Assembly: GCF_009762775.1 (NCBI RefSeq)
Contig: NZ_CP046401.1
Span: 4,860,001-4,924,000 of the forward strand
DNA length: 64,000 bases
Direction: 5' to 3'
Source of the DNA: Maribellus comscasis
GTDB taxonomy: Bacteria; Bacteroidota; Bacteroidia; Bacteroidales; Prolixibacteraceae
Shown here piece by piece: positions 17,458 to 27,412 of this stretch. The notes under the pieces were generated by a model. The model saw nothing but the letters and a program-made list of their open reading frames with translations. It did not search any database and was not told where the DNA came from. How positions within the stretch are numbered: position 1 is the first letter of the stretch; every line of letters starts with the position of its first letter. The position numbers were made by a program, and so were the translations under genes.

Positions 17458-20400
17458 ATGAAAATAAAGATATTCTATTCCTGGCAGTCCTCAACCAATA
17501 CAAAGTTTAATAGGAACTTTATTAGGACCTGTATAGATAAAACGGTTAAAAAGCTTAAACGAAAAGAACAATTTCTCAAGATTGATTTTGAAGTATTAGA
17601 CGGCGTCAGAGGTGAACCTGGATCACCGTCTGTTGCATCAAAGATAACTGATGACCGCATACCCAGTTGTGATATTTTCATTGCAGATTTATCTGTAATA
17701 AACCATATTTCAAAGGGGAAGAAGATAGTTCGTAGGCTGATTGGAGATAAATTCAAACCATTTCAGAATAACAATGTAATTAATGAACATGGTGTTGCGT
17801 TAAATGCTATTGGCAAAGAAAGGATTATTGGGGTTTTAAATAGTGTATATGGCTCTCCTAATAAAAATCCAGATAATATTCCTTTTGATTTACGCCATTT
17901 AAGTTTTCCGATTGAATATTCTTACTCTGCAAAAACACGGAGTAAAGAAAATGAACAAAATCTGTTAGTTAGCAAACTCAGTTCAGCACTGAAACAAACT
18001 ATTATACATGCAATTAAACATCAAAAAGATAAATACAGGCCTTTTTGTGTTTGGAGAGATTGGGAGGCGCAGATTAATACATCTCAGAAATTTCATCAAA
18101 ATGATATTGTTAAAGTTACGATCAACCAAATTCAAGAGGGTGTAAAAAACACAAAACAGAGTATCCGATTAATCGGCTTATCCGGTTTGGGAAAAACGAG
18201 GATATTATTGGAAGCTTTCAGAGCAACTGAAGAAGCAGAAAAATCAGGTATGTTAAGTGAAAGAGTTCTTTATCTTAATTGCAACCTCTATTCCTCACTT
18301 GATTACCAGACACTTTTTTCAAAAATTACCTCAGAAGAAAACGACAGGATAGTAGTTTTGGATAATTGTTCTCGAAGATTGCATCGAGAGCTATTACATT
18401 TTGTCCAAAACGAAAATAATTCAATTTCACTTATTACAATTGATTCTAATCCTGAAGAGATAGATCAAGACAAAATTAATGGTGTCAATTATATCATTAT
18501 ACGAAAAGATGATCTTTCAAGTATTGTGGAAAATATCTTACAGGAAGATTCCGCAATTCTTGGAGACGAAAACATAGAAAGAATCAAAGAATTTTCCCAA
18601 GGAATACCATTGATGGCTGTTTTAATTAGTGACAGTATTAAAAACGGAGAAAAATTTGTTGGGAAACTTGATGATAAAGAATTACTCGATAAGTTATTAG
18701 GTGAAAAAGGTAATGATAAGAAATGTCGAACTATTTTAAAGTCATGTTCCATTTTTAGTTATTTCGGATTCGAAGCAGAGCTAAACCCTCAAATAAAATT
18801 TATTGCAACCAATAAAAATATAACAAGTTTAGATGGAGACGACCAAGTATTAATAAATGATTTTTATGAAGTATGTAATTTCTATCTAAAAAGAGAGATT
18901 TTCGAAAGAAAAGGTAGGTTCATTGGGATGCGACCATTTCCTTTAGCTATGTCACTAACCCAAGAATGGTTAGAACCATGCACATCAGAGCGACTGCTTA
19001 ATGTAATAGTAAACATTGCACAGCTGGAAGAGCCACACAGAAAAAATCTCTCAGAAGCCATTGCCGAACAAATGAAATACCTCGGTTATAATGAGAAAGC
19101 GATATTGATAGTTGATGAAATAGTGGGGCCAAACAGCCCTTTCGATAATGCGGAAGTTTTAAACACAGAACTGGGTTCACGCCTCTTCCGCTCATTCGTT
19201 GAAGTGAATCCGGTTGCTGTATTAAAAAATTTGGTTCGTGTTTTCTCTCCAATGACAAAAGATGAATTGCTTAAGGTAGATGCAGGAAGGAGAAATCTCG
19301 TTTGGGTGTTAGAGAAACTATGCTTTGATAAAAGAACATTTTCGGATGGCGCTAAGATTCTTTATTCTTTTGCAGTTGCTGAAAATGAAACGTGGTCTAA
19401 TAATGCCACTGGCCAATTTTTACAACTTTTTAAAATTATTTTAGCAGGAACAGAAGCAAATCTTAAGCAACGTTGGGAGGTAATTAGCTGGGGATTGAAT
19501 TTAAATGATTCCGATTATTTTGAACTGGCAGTAAAAGCACTGAAATCAGGACTGGACTATGGCCATTTCGGCAGGATGGGAGGTTCTGAAAAACAGGGAA
19601 GTAGAATGTTACAAGACCACTACCCAAACAATAAAGAAGTAAGAAAATACTGGACTAACATTTTAGAAACATTAACTTCTATTATTAAAGATAATGGAAA
19701 ATACTCTGGTTTGGCAAGCGAGTCAATTAACAATAGTATTAGGCCGTTATGTAACGCCAGGTTTGCTTCCGTTTTGCTCCCGTTCATAGAGGAAATAATT
19801 AAACACAAAAATAATGATTGGGATGAAGGTTTAAAAGGATTGAAATTTGCTCGGAAATTTGAAAAAGGACTACTAACGAAAGAAGAACTTGATAAAATTG
19901 ATGGAATGATTAATCTATTAACGAAGAAGGACTTTCAAACCAGATTTAATAATATCTCCGATTCACCATATTTAGATGATTCCGAACCGTATTCAAGCGA
20001 AAAAATTATAGAAACCGTTGTTAACTTAGCAGAAGAATTTATTTCAACTGGTTTATCCTGGAAAACTAACTTTCCTATCTTTTATTCAGGGAGGCAGATT
20101 TACACATACCATTTCGGGAGAAAAATATATGAACTTATTCAGGAAAAGAAGAGTAAGGTGGATGAATTCATAAATTTATCTCTGGAAACCATAGAAACAA
20201 TTGAAAAAGAGAACAGAGATGTTAGTATTTTAGTTGGATTTATTGCTAAAGCAGAGGAAGTTGAGAAAGAAATTTTTTATATAAATCTTTCCCAAAATTC
20301 CAAACTAAACTACTTGCTCTTTCATTTCTTGTCCATTGACAAAAAAGGAAAGCGGTATTATCCAATGCTTTTTAGTTTAGTCGACGAGGGGAAGTGTGAA

Positions 20401-21303
20401 TTGCAGAATTTTTCTACTTTTTCCTACAGTAATTCACTCAAGCATTGTAATAAAGAAGAAATAATAGAGTTCTCGAAGATCCTTTTGTCATATGGAGAAG
20501 AAGGCTACCTGCTTGTATTTGACATTTTATATAGTTTATCCTATAACGAGAAAGAATTACAGACATCGCTAATTCCTTTATTTAAAGAATGTATTTATAA
20601 GCTTGGAATTAATAAAAAAGCAATTCGTCAATTAGATACTTTTCGTTGGGCACAGACAATAAGTTCAATATTAGAATCCTCAAAAGAGTTTGAATTGGCT
20701 CAATTTATTAACAACTCTATAATAAATTCAATCACATGGGATAATTACTATCATTTAGATCATGATATCCAGAAAATATATTCGGTTTTAATGATTCACC
20801 ATTTTAAAAAAATTTGGAATGATCTTTCAAAAGCTTTATTATCAGAAGGCGATGATTACGTGAAATTTTATGGACTTAAACAGATACTTGGCTCACACAT
20901 TGGAGATGTAACTCGACCTGTAGGCATTTTATTTGAAGGTGACATAGATTCTATATTTGAATGGTGCAAAGATAAATCACCAAAAGCTCCTGCTAGACTT
21001 GCTGAACTCGTGCCTATTTATGATGGGAATAACAATGAATACAGTACTTGGCATCCATTAGCAAAGAAACTAATAGATAATTATGGAGATATTGAGGAAG
21101 TTCTGAGCAACTTGAGTGCGAACATGGGCACATACTCTTGGGTAGGTTCTGTCGTCCCTTTAATAGAGGCACAAAAAGAATTGTTTGAATCTCTTACAAA
21201 TCATGATATTTCACAAGTGGCCGAATGGGCGAAACGTAATCTGGAATATGCAGTTATCAGAATTAAGGATGAAAAGAATAGGGATGAAGAAATGTATTTG
21301 TAG
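17458..21303 (+). CDS. TIR-like/STAND NTPase, probable anti-phage sensor
   Basis: 1281 residues. Residues 1-160 form a TIR-like nucleotide-hydrolase-type domain of the FYSWQS class: KIFYSWQSS, FNRNFI, RGEPGSPSVASKI, CDIFIADLS, NEHGVALNAIG and PFDLRHLSFPIEY. A STAND/AAA-like P-loop NTPase follows, with Walker A GLSGLGKT (240-247), Walker B RIVVLDNC (297-304) and a GIPL motif (382-385) like GxPL of NB-ARC/STAND proteins. The remaining ~880 residues are helical and probably form sensor repeats. This order (effector, NTPase, sensor) is that of Avs-type and related defence STANDs, where a phage protein triggers oligomerisation and the effector depletes NAD or attacks another target. The gene is AT-rich (low GC compared with tra genes) and interrupts the tra operon, both signs of cargo. 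Confidence 0.75.
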   Translation: MKIKIFYSWQSSTNTKFNRNFIRTCIDKTVKKLKRKEQFLKIDFEVLDGVRGEPGSPSVASKITDDRIPSCDIFIADLSVINHISKGKKIVRRLIGDKFKPFQNNNVINEHGVALNAIGKERIIGVLNSVYGSPNKNPDNIPFDLRHLSFPIEYSYSAKTRSKENEQNLLVSKLSSALKQTIIHAIKHQKDKYRPFCVWRDWEAQINTSQKFHQNDIVKVTINQIQEGVKNTKQSIRLIGLSGLGKTRILLEAFRATEEAEKSGMLSERVLYLNCNLYSSLDYQTLFSKITSEENDRIVVLDNCSRRLHRELLHFVQNENNSISLITIDSNPEEIDQDKINGVNYIIIRKDDLSSIVENILQEDSAILGDENIERIKEFSQGIPLMAVLISDSIKNGEKFVGKLDDKELLDKLLGEKGNDKKCRTILKSCSIFSYFGFEAELNPQIKFIATNKNITSLDGDDQVLINDFYEVCNFYLKREIFERKGRFIGMRPFPLAMSLTQEWLEPCTSERLLNVIVNIAQLEEPHRKNLSEAIAEQMKYLGYNEKAILIVDEIVGPNSPFDNAEVLNTELGSRLFRSFVEVNPVAVLKNLVRVFSPMTKDELLKVDAGRRNLVWVLEKLCFDKRTFSDGAKILYSFAVAENETWSNNATGQFLQLFKIILAGTEANLKQRWEVISWGLNLNDSDYFELAVKALKSGLDYGHFGRMGGSEKQGSRMLQDHYPNNKEVRKYWTNILETLTSIIKDNGKYSGLASESINNSIRPLCNARFASVLLPFIEEIIKHKNNDWDEGLKGLKFARKFEKGLLTKEELDKIDGMINLLTKKDFQTRFNNISDSPYLDDSEPYSSEKIIETVVNLAEEFISTGLSWKTNFPIFYSGRQIYTYHFGRKIYELIQEKKSKVDEFINLSLETIETIEKENRDVSILVGFIAKAEEVEKEIFYINLSQNSKLNYLLFHFLSIDKKGKRYYPMLFSLVDEGKCELQNFSTFSYSNSLKHCNKEEIIEFSKILLSYGEEGYLLVFDILYSLSYNEKELQTSLIPLFKECIYKLGINKKAIRQLDTFRWAQTISSILESSKEFELAQFINNSIINSITWDNYYHLDHDIQKIYSVLMIHHFKKIWNDLSKALLSEGDDYVKFYGLKQILGSHIGDVTRPVGILFEGDIDSIFEWCKDKSPKAPARLAELVPIYDGNNNEYSTWHPLAKKLIDNYGDIEEVLSNLSANMGTYSWVGSVVPLIEAQKELFESLTNHDISQVAEWAKRNLEYAVIRIKDEKNRDEEMYL

Positions 21304-21467
21304 CTAATTTTAGATAAGAGCATTAAAAACACAATTTAATAGCAATATAACGCATTTGATAGGTAATAATATAAGAATCAAAACGAAGGAGTAAGCCTAT
21401 TTCTACGCCAAACACAGCCACACACTTCCACATACACCCTATTTTATTTTTCAGTGATGTAAGCCTT

Positions 21468-21498
21468 TACATTTGGTTCGAGGCAGGAAAAACCTGCC
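21468..21498 (+). promoter_or_regulatory. Possible -7 box and leader hairpin of the traE operon
   Basis: In the 357-bp gap 21304-21660 a TACATTTG box (21468-21475) fits TAnnTTTG, but no TTTG lies at the right distance upstream. It is followed by a hairpin GGCAGG/CCTGCC (21482-21487 and 21493-21498) with an A5 loop inside what would be a ~180-nt leader. Transfer operons of this kind are known to have regulated leaders; the present assignment is tentative. Confidence 0.3.
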
Positions 21499-21660
21499 CA
21501 AGTAGTAACCAAATTCTGAAAAATATGAAGGAAAAAGAGTACGGGTAAGGCCAGGTTCAATTCGCGCGATTTTATCCAATCACCAAGAGAGAATCCAGTA
21601 AAAAATGAGTAAAACCGCTTCTTCGATTTTTATGTCGGGGAAGCACAAAAACAAATCATC

Positions 21661-21969
21661 ATGGCAAAAATCAATTCAATAAAATTCAAATTAACCCTGT
21701 TCTTTTCATTCTGGGTAATGGCATTGTTCGCCCAGGGCGATGGTTCTGCTGGTATCGCGGAGGCGACCAATATGGTCACTTCGTATTTCGATCCGGCTAC
21801 CAAACTAATCTACGCCATTGGAGCCATCGTTGGCCTAATCGGCGGCGTAAAAGTGTATTCCAAATTTTCAAGTGGCGACCCGGATACCGGGAAAACGGCA
21901 GCCGCCTGGTTTGGCGCCTGTATATTTCTGATTGTTGCTGCTACCATTCTGCGTTCATTCTTCCTGTAA
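21661..21969 (+). CDS. traE: TraE, DUF4134 conjugation membrane protein
   Basis: 102 residues. Signal-like first helix ending LFAQ, then two membrane helices (IYAIGAIVGLIGGVKVY and FGACIFLIVAATILRSFF) with the conserved GDPDTGKTAAAW loop. This is the DUF4134/TraE family, a small inner-membrane part of the mating apparatus similar in layout to VirB2/B3-type proteins. First gene of the contiguous tra operon; traF starts 5 bp after its stop. Confidence 0.88.
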   Translation: MAKINSIKFKLTLFFSFWVMALFAQGDGSAGIAEATNMVTSYFDPATKLIYAIGAIVGLIGGVKVYSKFSSGDPDTGKTAAAWFGACIFLIVAATILRSFFL

Positions 21970-21974
21970 AAAAC

Positions 21975-22304
21975 ATGGCAGAATATTTCATTAATAAAGG
22001 GGTGAACAAACCGGCAGAATTTAAAGGGCTGCAAAGCCAGTACCTTTTCATTTTTGCGGGCGGGTTGCTGGGAACATTTGTGATTTTTATCGTCATGTAT
22101 CTGGCCGGAATCAACCAGTGGATTTGCATTTTCACCGGGTTGGTTCTGGCCTTTGTTGTGGTATGGCTAACCTTTTTGCTCAACCGGAAATTTGGCCGTT
22201 TTGGTTTGATGAAGCACCAGGCAACCCGGACTTTTCCCCGCCGGATTATCAACCGGAGAAGTATTCCCGGATTATTTTCAAACCAAAGAAAGGAGGCAAA
22301 ATGA
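21975..22304 (+). CDS. traF: TraF, DUF4133 conjugation membrane protein
   Basis: 109 residues. N-terminal INKGVNKPAEFKGLQSQYLFIF leads to two membrane helices, and the C-terminus is arginine-rich. This is the DUF4133/TraF family, VirB3-like in position just before the VirB4-like ATPase. Its stop overlaps the traG start (ATGA), indicating translational coupling. Confidence 0.88.
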   Translation: MAEYFINKGVNKPAEFKGLQSQYLFIFAGGLLGTFVIFIVMYLAGINQWICIFTGLVLAFVVVWLTFLLNRKFGRFGLMKHQATRTFPRRIINRRSIPGLFSNQRKEAK

Positions 22305-24799
22305 GAAGTATTTTAAAAACAGCTACGCTTGAAAGCAAGTTCCCACTGTTGTCGGTTGAACAGGGGTGTATTATCAGCAAAGATGCGGATATTACCGTTG
22401 TTTTTCGGGTGGAACTGCCGGAATTGTTCACCGTAACTTCGGAAGAATATGAGGCCATACATTCCGTCTGGAATAAGGCGATTAAAGTGTTGCCTGATTA
22501 TTCCATCGTTCACAAACAAGACTGGTACATCAAAGAAAATTATCAGCCGGAACAGCCGAGAGAGGATGCAAGTTTTCTGAGTTCTTCTTTTGAACGCCAT
22601 TTTAACGAGCGTCCGTATTTGAGCCAAACCTGCTACCTGTTTCTTACCAAGACAACCAAAGAGCGAAGTAAACACCAAAGTACCTTTAGTTCACTGGCCA
22701 GGGGAACTCTTGTACCCAAAGAAATTAAAAATAAGGAAACCGTCCTGCGGTTTGTGGAAGCAGTGAACCAGTTTGAGCAAATCATTAACGACAGTGATTT
22801 TGTCCGGCTCACCCGCCTGACAACCGAGCAAATTACCGGTACCGAAAAGGAACCGGGAGTCTTTGAAAAGTATTTCTCGCTTTCACAGAAACAAACCACC
22901 AGCTTGCAGGACATTACAATAAACCCGGGAGAAATGAAAATAGGAGATAATTCCCTGGTGCTTCATACGCTTTCGGATTTGGATAATCTGCCGACAAAGG
23001 TAGCAACCGAAAGCCGGTACGAAAAACTTTCCACCGACCGCAGCAGTTGCCTCCTTTCATTCGCTTCGCCGGTTGGTTTGTTGTTGACGTGCAACCACAT
23101 TTACAACCAGTACATTTTTATCGACGACCATTCGGCCAATCTCGCCCGATTTGAAAAGATGGCCCGCAACATGTACTCACTTTCGAGATACAGCCGCGCC
23201 AACCAGATTAACAAACAATGGCTGGACGAATACCTGAACGAAGCACACAGCAAAGGGCTGATTTCTGTAAGGGCGCATTTTAATGTGCTGACGTGGAGCG
23301 ACAAGCCGGAGGAGTTTCGGCAAATGAAAAATGATACCGGTTCGCAAATTGCGCTGATGGGATGCAAGCCCCGTTACAATACGGTTGATGTGCCTACACT
23401 TTTTTGGGCAGGCATCCCCGGCAATGCAGCTGACTTCCCTTCAGAAGAATCGTTTTATACATTCAGTGAACAGGCGTTGTGCTTTTTTACCGGCGAAACA
23501 AATTACCGGAGTTCTTTATCGCCGGTAGGGATTAAAATGGTTGACCGGCTCACCGGAAAACCATTACAGCTCGATATTTCCGATTTGCCCATGAAAAAAG
23601 GAATAATCACCAACCGTAACAAGTTTATTCTCGGCCCTTCGGGAAGCGGAAAATCCTTTTTTACCAACCACATGGTACGGCAATATTATGAGCAGGGAAC
23701 ACATGTACTTTTGGTGGATACCGGAAACAGTTACAAAGGATTGTGTGATTTAATTCATTATAAAACAAGGGGCGAAGACGGGGTCTATTTTACCTATACC
23801 GAGGACAACCCGATTGCGTTTAACCCATTCTATACCGACGACGGTGTGTTTGACATTGAAAAACGGGAGAGCATCAAAACGCTTATCCTAACCCTCTGGA
23901 AAAATGAGGAGGAAGCGCCGACACGCTCGGAGGAAGTAGCTTTATCGAATGCGGTGAATCAATATATCGAAAGGTTGAAATCGGATGGTTTGATGGCTCC
24001 GTCTTTTAATACATTTTACGAGTTTGTCCGGGATGAATATGCAGAAACGATTCGTGCCAAAAAGGTTCGCGAAAAGGATTTTGACATTGCCAATCTCCTA
24101 AACGTACTCGAACCGTTCTACAGGGGCGGTGAATATGATTACCTGCTGAACTCGGAAAAACAAATGGACCTGCTGAACAAGCGCTTTATTGTTTTCGAGC
24201 TGGATAATATCAAAGACCACAAAGTCTTGTTTCCTGTTGTGACAATCATTATCATGGAGGCCTTCATCAATAAAATGAGACGGTTAAAAGGCATTCGAAA
24301 GATGATATTAATTGAAGAAGCATGGAAAGCGATTGCCAGGGAAGGAATGGCGGAATACATCAAATACCTGTTTAAAACCGTTCGGAAATTTTTTGGCGAA
24401 GCTGTTGTTGTTACGCAGGAAGTGGATGATATTATCGCTTCTGAAATCGTGAAAGAAAGTGTCATCAACAATTCCGATTGTAAAATTCTGCTCGACCAGC
24501 GCAAGTATATGAACAAATTTGATTCTATACAGGAATTGCTTGGACTTACTGAAAAAGAAAAATCGCAGATTCTTTCCATTAACCTTGCCAACCATCCCCA
24601 ACGAAAATACAAAGAGGTTTGGATTGGACTTGGCGGTGTACAGTCTGCAGTTTATGCAACCGAAGTTTCTTTGGAGGAGTATTACACGTATACCACTGAA
24701 GAAACAGAGAAACTGGAACTCGTCGGGCTGACCGAGCAACTGAACGGAAACATTGAACAGGCTATCAAACAACTGGCCTCTATCAAGCGAGATGCTTAA
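22301..24799 (+). CDS. traG: TraG, VirB4-like conjugation ATPase
   Basis: 832 residues from the ATG at 22301, which has AGGAGG at 22291-22296; an in-frame upstream extension overlaps traF and is not needed. Walker A LGPSGSGKSFF lies near residues 444-452 and Walker B MILIEEAWKA near 670. This is the VirB4/TrwK-class ATPase that powers assembly of the mating channel, the best conserved tra protein of Bacteroidota conjugative transposons. The C-terminal motif region (VVVTQEVDDI, NNSDCKILLDQRKY) is intact. Confidence 0.92.
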   Translation: MRSILKTATLESKFPLLSVEQGCIISKDADITVVFRVELPELFTVTSEEYEAIHSVWNKAIKVLPDYSIVHKQDWYIKENYQPEQPREDASFLSSSFERHFNERPYLSQTCYLFLTKTTKERSKHQSTFSSLARGTLVPKEIKNKETVLRFVEAVNQFEQIINDSDFVRLTRLTTEQITGTEKEPGVFEKYFSLSQKQTTSLQDITINPGEMKIGDNSLVLHTLSDLDNLPTKVATESRYEKLSTDRSSCLLSFASPVGLLLTCNHIYNQYIFIDDHSANLARFEKMARNMYSLSRYSRANQINKQWLDEYLNEAHSKGLISVRAHFNVLTWSDKPEEFRQMKNDTGSQIALMGCKPRYNTVDVPTLFWAGIPGNAADFPSEESFYTFSEQALCFFTGETNYRSSLSPVGIKMVDRLTGKPLQLDISDLPMKKGIITNRNKFILGPSGSGKSFFTNHMVRQYYEQGTHVLLVDTGNSYKGLCDLIHYKTRGEDGVYFTYTEDNPIAFNPFYTDDGVFDIEKRESIKTLILTLWKNEEEAPTRSEEVALSNAVNQYIERLKSDGLMAPSFNTFYEFVRDEYAETIRAKKVREKDFDIANLLNVLEPFYRGGEYDYLLNSEKQMDLLNKRFIVFELDNIKDHKVLFPVVTIIIMEAFINKMRRLKGIRKMILIEEAWKAIAREGMAEYIKYLFKTVRKFFGEAVVVTQEVDDIIASEIVKESVINNSDCKILLDQRKYMNKFDSIQELLGLTEKEKSQILSINLANHPQRKYKEVWIGLGGVQSAVYATEVSLEEYYTYTTEETEKLELVGLTEQLNGNIEQAIKQLASIKRDA

Positions 24800-24824
24800 T
24801 CATTCAATTTTAAAATCTAGTACC

Positions 24825-25454
24825 ATGAAGATAAGATTAATTATAGCCGGGCTGTTTCTTATGCTTGGCACCGCTAACCTTCGGGCGCAATTTATTGTGT
24901 CTGATCCGATAAACACAGCAACGAGTATCACCAACTCTGTAAACGAAATTGTACAAACATCGAGCACGGTTTCCAATGTGATTAAAAACTTTCAGGAAGT
25001 TAGAAAAGTGTATGAACAAGGGAAAAAATATTACGATGCTTTGAAAGCTGTTAACGACATGGTGAAAGATGCCCGGAAAGTTCAGGAGACCATTTTAATG
25101 GTGGGTGAAATTGCCGATATCTACATCAATTCTTATCAACTGATGTTACAAGACGAAAACTTCACACTGGAGGAACTGGGGGCAATTGCATTTGGCTACG
25201 GCAAACTTCTACAAGAAAGTAGTAACCTCCTGAAAGATCTGAAAGGGATTGTCAATGCCAGTTCCCTTTCCATGACCGACAAAGATCGAATGGATATTAT
25301 TGACGGAACTTATGTCGCCGTTCAGCGTTACCGGAACCTGGTGCGTTATTATACCAATAAAAACCTTTCGGTTTCCTATCTGAGGGCACAAAAAAAGGGT
25401 GAAACGGAACGGATGCTGGCATTATATGGAAATGCTGATGAAAGGTACTGGTAA
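24825..25454 (+). CDS. traI: TraI, DUF4141 secreted conjugation protein
   Basis: 209 residues from the ATG at 24825. A signal peptide (MKIRLIIAGLFLMLGTANLRAQ) precedes a helical protein with FIVSDPINTATSITNSVNEI and KNFQEVRKVYEQGKKYYDAL, the DUF4141 pattern. It may be VirB5-like, exported to the periplasm or pilus. An upstream in-frame ATG (24753) would lie inside traG and spoil the signal peptide. Stop and traJ start overlap (TAATG). Confidence 0.88.
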   Translation: MKIRLIIAGLFLMLGTANLRAQFIVSDPINTATSITNSVNEIVQTSSTVSNVIKNFQEVRKVYEQGKKYYDALKAVNDMVKDARKVQETILMVGEIADIYINSYQLMLQDENFTLEELGAIAFGYGKLLQESSNLLKDLKGIVNASSLSMTDKDRMDIIDGTYVAVQRYRNLVRYYTNKNLSVSYLRAQKKGETERMLALYGNADERYW

Positions 25455-26452
25455 TGGATTTTGATAACCTTCATCAAATCCTCCGCAGTCTTTATGTGGA
25501 TATGATGCCTTTATCCAATAATATGACGGGGGTAGCAAAAGGGATAGCCGGACTTGGGGCATTGATATACGTGGCTGCGCGTGTATGGCAGTCGCTTGCC
25601 CGAACCGAGCCCATTGATGTTTATCCGCTTTTGCGCCCCTTTGCCATTGGCTTCTGCATCATGTTTTTTCCCTCATTTGTCCTGGGGACAATCAACATGG
25701 TACTGAGCCCCGTTGTAAAAGGAACCAACCAGATGCTGGAATCACAGACATTCGATATGGAAAAATACCGGGTTTTAAAAGACCAACTGGAAATTGAATC
25801 TATGAAACGAAACCCGGAAACAGCCTTTCTGGTAAGCGATGAGGAGTTCGACCGCCAGTTGGATGAGCTGGGCTGGAGTCCTTCCGATTTAGCGACCATG
25901 TCGGGTATGTATATAGAACGTAGCCTGTACAACCTGAAAAAGAATATCCGTGATTTTTTCAGGGAGGTTCTGGAAATCCTTTTCCAGGCAGCGGCTTTGG
26001 TGATTGATACCATTCGTACTTTCTTTCTGGTTGTGCTTTCTATTCTGGGGCCAATCGCTTTTGCCATAAGTATCTACGATGGGTTCCAATCTACCATGAC
26101 ACAATGGTTCTCCAGGTATATTTCGGTGTATCTCTGGCTCCCGGTTTCCGATTTGTTTAGTTCAATCCTTGCACGGATTCAGGTGCTGATGCTGCAGGTG
26201 GATATTGACAAGCTGCAAGCTGATGCAACATATTCGGTTGAGGCTTCCAATGGGGTATATATTGTTTTTATGATTATCGGTATCGTCGGATACTTCACCA
26301 TCCCAACCGTTGCCGGATGGATCATCATGGCAGGTGGCATGGGCAACTACGGAAAAAATGTTTCCTCATCAGCAAGTAAAGCCGGGGCATTGGCGGCAGG
26401 TGTAGCCGGAGCAACAGCAGGAAATATGGCTGGAAAATTATTGAAGAAGTAG
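25454..26452 (+). CDS. traJ: TraJ, polytopic conjugation membrane protein
   Basis: 332 residues with several membrane helices, among them LIYVAARVW, FAIGFCIMFFPSFVLGTINMVL, FFLVVLSILGPIAFAISIY and VFMIIGIVGYFTIPTVAGWIIMAG in pieces, and a glycine/alanine-rich C-terminus. VirB6-like channel component of the CTnDOT-type machinery. Begins in the stop of traI. The 67 bp after it hold a small hairpin (TCCGCC AACT GGCGGA) before traK. Confidence 0.88.
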   Translation: MDFDNLHQILRSLYVDMMPLSNNMTGVAKGIAGLGALIYVAARVWQSLARTEPIDVYPLLRPFAIGFCIMFFPSFVLGTINMVLSPVVKGTNQMLESQTFDMEKYRVLKDQLEIESMKRNPETAFLVSDEEFDRQLDELGWSPSDLATMSGMYIERSLYNLKKNIRDFFREVLEILFQAAALVIDTIRTFFLVVLSILGPIAFAISIYDGFQSTMTQWFSRYISVYLWLPVSDLFSSILARIQVLMLQVDIDKLQADATYSVEASNGVYIVFMIIGIVGYFTIPTVAGWIIMAGGMGNYGKNVSSSASKAGALAAGVAGATAGNMAGKLLKK

Positions 26453-26519
26453 AAGCCCCTCCTAACCTTCCGCCAACTGGCGGAGAGGAGAAAGAATAAG
26501 AATTTAAAAATAGAAAGTT

Positions 26520-27143
26520 ATGGAATTTAAATCATTAAAAAATATTGAAACGAGTTTCAGGCAGATTCGGTTTTTCGGGATTGTATTTGTTATACTTTGT
26601 GCAGGTATTACCGGATATTCAATTTTCAGCGCCTTACAGTTTGCCGAAAAACAGCGGCAGAAAATCTATGTATTGGACAAAGGAAAATCATTAATACTTG
26701 CCCTTTCACAGGATTTATCTCAGAACAGGCCGGTGGAAGCGCGGGAACATATCCGGCGTTTTCACGAGTTGTTTTTTACCCTCTCGCCGGATAAAAACGC
26801 CATTGAATCCAACATCAACCGGGCAATGTTTCTGGCAGGCAAAAGCGCTTATAACTACTATAAAGATTTAGTTGAAAAGGGATATTTCAACCGCATTATT
26901 TCCGGGAATGTAAACCAGACACTTCTGGTGGACAGTGTGGTGGTGGACTTCAGGAACTACCCTTATCGTGCCTCAACCTATGCCCGGCAGGTTATCATCC
27001 GCGAAAGTAACATTACGGAACGGAGCCTGGTTACTTCCTGCAAACTGATTAATTCGGTACGAAGTGACAACAATCCACATGGATTTGCTATTGAGAATTT
27101 CACGGTAAAAGAAAACAAGGATATACAAACCATAAACCGTTAG
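26520..27143 (+). CDS. traK: TraK, VirB8-like conjugation protein
   Basis: 207 residues. Starts MEFKSLKNIETSFRQIRFFG followed by one membrane helix (IVFVILCAGITGYSIFSAL) and a periplasmic domain, the VirB8-like layout of TraK in Bacteroidota elements. Such proteins bridge the inner-membrane and outer parts of the channel. traL begins 2 bp downstream. Confidence 0.88.
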   Translation: MEFKSLKNIETSFRQIRFFGIVFVILCAGITGYSIFSALQFAEKQRQKIYVLDKGKSLILALSQDLSQNRPVEAREHIRRFHELFFTLSPDKNAIESNINRAMFLAGKSAYNYYKDLVEKGYFNRIISGNVNQTLLVDSVVVDFRNYPYRASTYARQVIIRESNITERSLVTSCKLINSVRSDNNPHGFAIENFTVKENKDIQTINR

Positions 27144-27145
27144 CT

Positions 27146-27412
27146 ATGAAACATAAAATCAGTATGTTCAGGCGGATGCTGGATGATACCCTTCGAAAAA
27201 CATGTGAAAAAATCCCTCAAAATAAACGCAAAGTGGTTGTACTTGGATTGTGCTTTCTTTTTGTTGCTGTTTTTTCTTTTATGCTATGGGATTCTTTTCT
27301 TAATCAGGGGGTACAAAAAATGCTTGAAATAGAACATATTAAACCTCTTGACTTACCAAAGGACAGCTTAATTCATAAACTTAAAGATGTATTTCATGAA
27401 CAAAAACAATAA
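27146..27412 (+). CDS. traL: TraL, DUF3989 small membrane protein
   Basis: 88 residues with one membrane helix (VVVLGLCFLFVAVFSFMLW) after a basic N-terminus and a short soluble tail. Length, position and composition fit the DUF3989/TraL family. Overlaps the start of traM. Confidence 0.8.
   Translation: MKHKISMFRRMLDDTLRKTCEKIPQNKRKVVVLGLCFLFVAVFSFMLWDSFLNQGVQKMLEIEHIKPLDLPKDSLIHKLKDVFHEQKQ

Noticed and set aside
22118..22300. Upstream extension of TraG to 22118
   Set aside because: It overlaps traF in another frame; AGGAGG and an ATG at 22301 give the usual N-terminus.
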